Shown here piece after piece: positions 62,801 to 64,000 of a stretch of 64,000 bases of DNA. The DNA is taken from positions 2,123,495 through 2,187,494 of the forward strand of contig CM035354.1 in NCBI GenBank assembly GCA_020137815.1, written 5' to 3'. Source of the DNA: Hormiphora californensis (Eukaryota > Ctenophora > Tentaculata > Cydippida > Pleurobrachiidae). Positions within the stretch are counted from its first letter, which is position 1; each line of letters begins with the position of its first letter. The position numbers and the translations under genes are program-made. A model generated the notes under the pieces. It worked only from the letters and a program-made list of their open reading frames with translations. It had not been told where the DNA came from and did no database searches.

Positions 62801-63938
62801 TCACCTGTGGTACGCAACAAGAATTCTCTCCCTGACATGGCCTTCATACTTTATATCAGCCACCAGCAACATCACACCATATAGGTAGACACTCTCGCAC
62901 AACAGTTGTTTTCCCTCCGGATCCATGAAAACAGTTTCAAGGGATTGCTGGATGAATATTCCCTCGTCAAGGTCCTCTATAAACCTGCAAAATGTTAGAT
63001 TTTCAAAATGCACTTGATCACAACCGTCTCGAACTTGAGTAAAGGAAGAGATCTCAGCAACCGTGACAGCATTAAAGTAAGAGTGGCGCGCCGTGTTTTC
63101 TCACAAAACTTAGTGGATGAACGGGGAGTACCACCAGGACCATTGGAATGGTATCGAAAATTTCCAATTCTGTCTCGTTCATTAGTTATGACGTAATATG
63201 TTCATTATTTCAACTTTCATAAAATTGCTCTACAGAAAAATCTGTGCATTGTGGATTGAAATGGATAATTGCATCGTGTTCAGCGTCAAAAAATAGTCGG
63301 GGTACCAAATTTTGGCGTCTCTACCTTGTCTGTGACGCGAGATATTGACAAATATAAAAAACGACCAAAGTGAGAGAAAGAGAGTTTGTTACTTTTGGGT
63401 GGTGCGCACAAACAACTAGCACCCAAAAGTAACAATCTCTCTCTCACCCATTTTGGTCGTTTTTGATAATTGTCGATATCTCGCGTCACAGACAAGGTAG
63501 AGACGCCAAAATTTGGTACCCCGACTATTTTTTGACGCTGAACACGATGCGAGCATCCATTTCAATCCACAATGCACAGATTTTTCTGTAGATCAATTTT
63601 ATGAAAGTTGAAATAATGAACATATTACGTCATAACTAATGAACGAGACAGAAATTTTCGATACCGTACCAATGGTCCTGGTGGTACTCCCCGTTCATCC
63701 ACTAAGTTTTGTGAGAAAACACGGCACGCCACTCTTACTTTAATACTGACCTCACTGTCTAGTGTCTACAGTTCAGACTAAAAACGGGTTAGGCCTAGGT
63801 TTGAATGTATGTCCCCTGCATGAGATCCATCAACACACACCTGTTTATGTCACAGATGTACTTGTAAATACTCTCAAAGGTTTTGTAAAACCGTTTCAAG
63901 AGGACAATGTGGTTTTCCCGAAATTCCTCGTCTCTATC
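52626..63938 (-). CDS. WASHC5: WASH complex subunit strumpellin (WASHC5), N-terminus beyond window
   Basis: Strumpellin is a large helical subunit of the WASH complex, which activates Arp2/3 on endosomes for cargo sorting. I joined 21 minus-strand exons (1,061 codons plus stop), colinear with vertebrate strumpellin from about residue 75 to the end. The exons encode the family landmarks [50 protein letters not shown]-like, [94 protein letters not shown] and [12 protein letters not shown]. No frameshift was seen. The first ~75 codons lie past 64,000. Introns carry an intact-looking palindrome, a TTAA fold-back element and a nested GPCR. Confidence 0.97.
54480..54750. repeat. GGTAACCAGCTGGTAACTAAT minisatellite
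   Basis: About a dozen units of TGGTAACTAATGGTAACCAG, with CATCTTG variants in the first few, lie in a WASHC5 intron next to the donor of exon 54769-54870. Palindromic GGTAACCAGCTGGTAAC cores recur. Confidence 0.9.
54938..55854. mobile_element. TTAA-flanked fold-back element, 0.9 kb
   Basis: GGCCAGAGGG at the left and CCCTCTGGCC at the right are bounded by TTAA on both sides (54,934-54,937; 55,855-55,858). The arms are inverted copies around about 55,430, except for an extra ~80 bp in the left arm (GTTTGGCCAAAATTTGG region). It has no coding capacity. It lies in the WASHC5 intron between exons 55887-56012 and 54769-54870. Confidence 0.88.
56679..56847. repeat. (GA)n microsatellite, interrupted
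   Basis: About 170 bases of GA repeat with GGGA interruptions abut the acceptor side of WASHC5 exon 56593-56672. On the minus strand this is a CT tract, and it may serve as an extended polypyrimidine tract. Confidence 0.9.
57085..58323 (+). pseudogene. Rhodopsin-class GPCR, intronless, split by a MITE
   Basis: The frame from 57,085 encodes helices 1-6: GILGN in helix 1, and an E/DRY-like region as [13 protein letters not shown] after helix 3. It is cut at 57,769 by a 404-bp element that adds a stop (57,784). The frame resumes at 58,178 with helix 7 ([19 protein letters not shown]; NPxxY is replaced by NPVVI) and ends at TGA 58,321-58,323. Without the element and one TTAA copy the two parts are in frame, giving about 276 residues. 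It lies antisense inside a WASHC5 intron. The frame carries no other lesions, so the insertion looks recent. The ligand is unknown. Confidence 0.87.
57770..58173. mobile_element. 404-bp TTAA-flanked MITE (piggyBac-type) inside the GPCR
   Basis: The ends are CCCTTTGGGGACGA and TCGTCTCCAAAGGG (one mismatch), with TTAA on both sides (57,766-57,769; 58,174-58,177). The ends resemble those of the fold-back element at 50,182 (CCCTTTGACGGCGA), so the two may use the same transposase. It has no coding capacity. Confidence 0.92.
58575..59068. repeat. GGTTACCTGGTTGCTAT minisatellite (~28 units of 17 bp)
   Basis: Tandem 17-bp units run right up to the donor of WASHC5 exon 59069-59167. On the minus (coding) strand each unit reads CCAGGTAACCATAGCAA, repeating the exon-donor junction CCAG|GTAACCAT. 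The unit contains X-box-like half-sites (GTTGCTATGGTTAC). The long open frames across it are artefacts. Confidence 0.93.
59069..63938 (-). CDS. WASHC5: WASHC5 exons, N-terminal half
   Basis: In transcription order the exons are 63841-63938, 62805-62984, 62537-62713, 62214-62407, 61853-62005, 60808-60965, 60540-60614, 60069-60200, 59728-59891, 59491-59604, 59280-59412 and 59069-59167. The intron between 59728 and 59604 is only ~120 bases. Its acceptor lies in a partial copy of the preceding exon. The donor at 59,068 opens directly into the GTAACCATAG minisatellite. The intron between 62805 and the 5'-most exon holds a 670-bp palindrome. Confidence 0.93.
60195..60500. repeat. AAATGTAATGT array and TATTTAGGG minisatellite
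   Basis: Six AATGTAAAATGT-type 11-mers run from 60,205 to 60,270, directly upstream (on the minus strand) of WASHC5 exon 60069-60200. A second array of TATTTAGGGAAGGTC and TATTTAGGGCAAA units runs from 60,300 to 60,500. Confidence 0.85.
61150..61825. repeat. Nested palindromes around GCCACTGGCG motifs
   Basis: Several inverted repeats interlock: CTCTTGCCAGTGGCGCGTTA with AACGCGTCTATGGCAAGAG (61,168-61,341), CTCCCAGCGC/GCGCCGCTGGGAG, and TATATACCCTGC with GCAGGGTATATA (61,351 and 61,811). It looks like a decayed nest of small TIR elements in a WASHC5 intron. Confidence 0.65.
63071..63744. mobile_element. 670-bp palindromic element in WASHC5 intron
   Basis: ATTAAAGTAAGAGTGGC at the left is mirrored at the right end, with the centre near 63,407. 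The arms are near-identical over more than 300 bases (landmarks GGTACCAAATTTTGGCGTC and GAACGGGGAGTACCACC). The arms differ by small indels and substitutions. It has no coding frame. Confidence 0.87.
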
Positions 63939-64000
63939 CTGCAAAACAGGGGGAATTAGAGCTGCAAAGAGGGGGTCCGGAACAGAAGTTACTAAATACT

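Overview
This 64-kb window is genomic DNA of an invertebrate animal. The genes have many short exons with GT-AG introns in consistent phases, and the proteins are metazoan: an LDL-receptor-related protein (LRP), an SLC22-type transporter, sushi-domain and VOPP1/WBP1-like proteins, rhodopsin-class GPCRs, and the WASH-complex subunit strumpellin (WASHC5). The protein types would suit a sponge or another early-branching animal, but the species cannot be fixed from the sequence. The intergenic and intronic DNA is full of (CT)n/(GA)n microsatellites, minisatellites, MITEs and very long inverted repeats.

Layout. 1-3.7 kb has no clear gene. 3,752-30,256 (+) is a 33-exon LRP-like type I membrane receptor: 12 LDLa repeats, two EGFs, a propeller region, five LDLa repeats, EGF, a second propeller, EGFs, one transmembrane helix and a short tail with sorting signals. 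Two intronless GPCR genes sit in its introns (10,147-11,154 minus; 16,469-17,464 plus), with a truncated LINE and five copies of a hAT-type MITE. 31.5-34 kb is dominated by CT repeats. 34,265-34,919 (+) is the 3' part of a VOPP1/WBP1-like gene. 36,605-40,662 (+) is a nine-exon SLC22 gene with one apparent frameshift; a 1-kb palindrome sits in one intron. 41,419-45,029 (+) encodes a secreted protein with three copies of an unassigned ~140-residue domain and two sushi domains. 45.4-46.5 kb holds a duplicated SLC22 fragment and nested MITEs. 46,533-49,983 is bounded by inverted repeats and contains broken PDZ-gene exons. 50,182-52,453 is a TTAA-flanked fold-back element. 52,626 to past the window edge (minus) is WASHC5 (21 exons seen), with a third intronless GPCR gene in one intron, itself split by a TTAA-flanked MITE.

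Functionally the intact genes are unrelated neighbours, though LRP and WASHC5 both act in endocytic trafficking. The most unusual signals concern exon-intron boundaries. MITE insertions duplicated splice donors. A minisatellite was built from a splice donor, acceptor regions are duplicated with in-frame stops, and one WASHC5 acceptor lies in a copy of the preceding exon. Exons were assigned by eye from splice consensus, reading phase and domain pattern. Family assignments come from recognised motifs, not from database searches.
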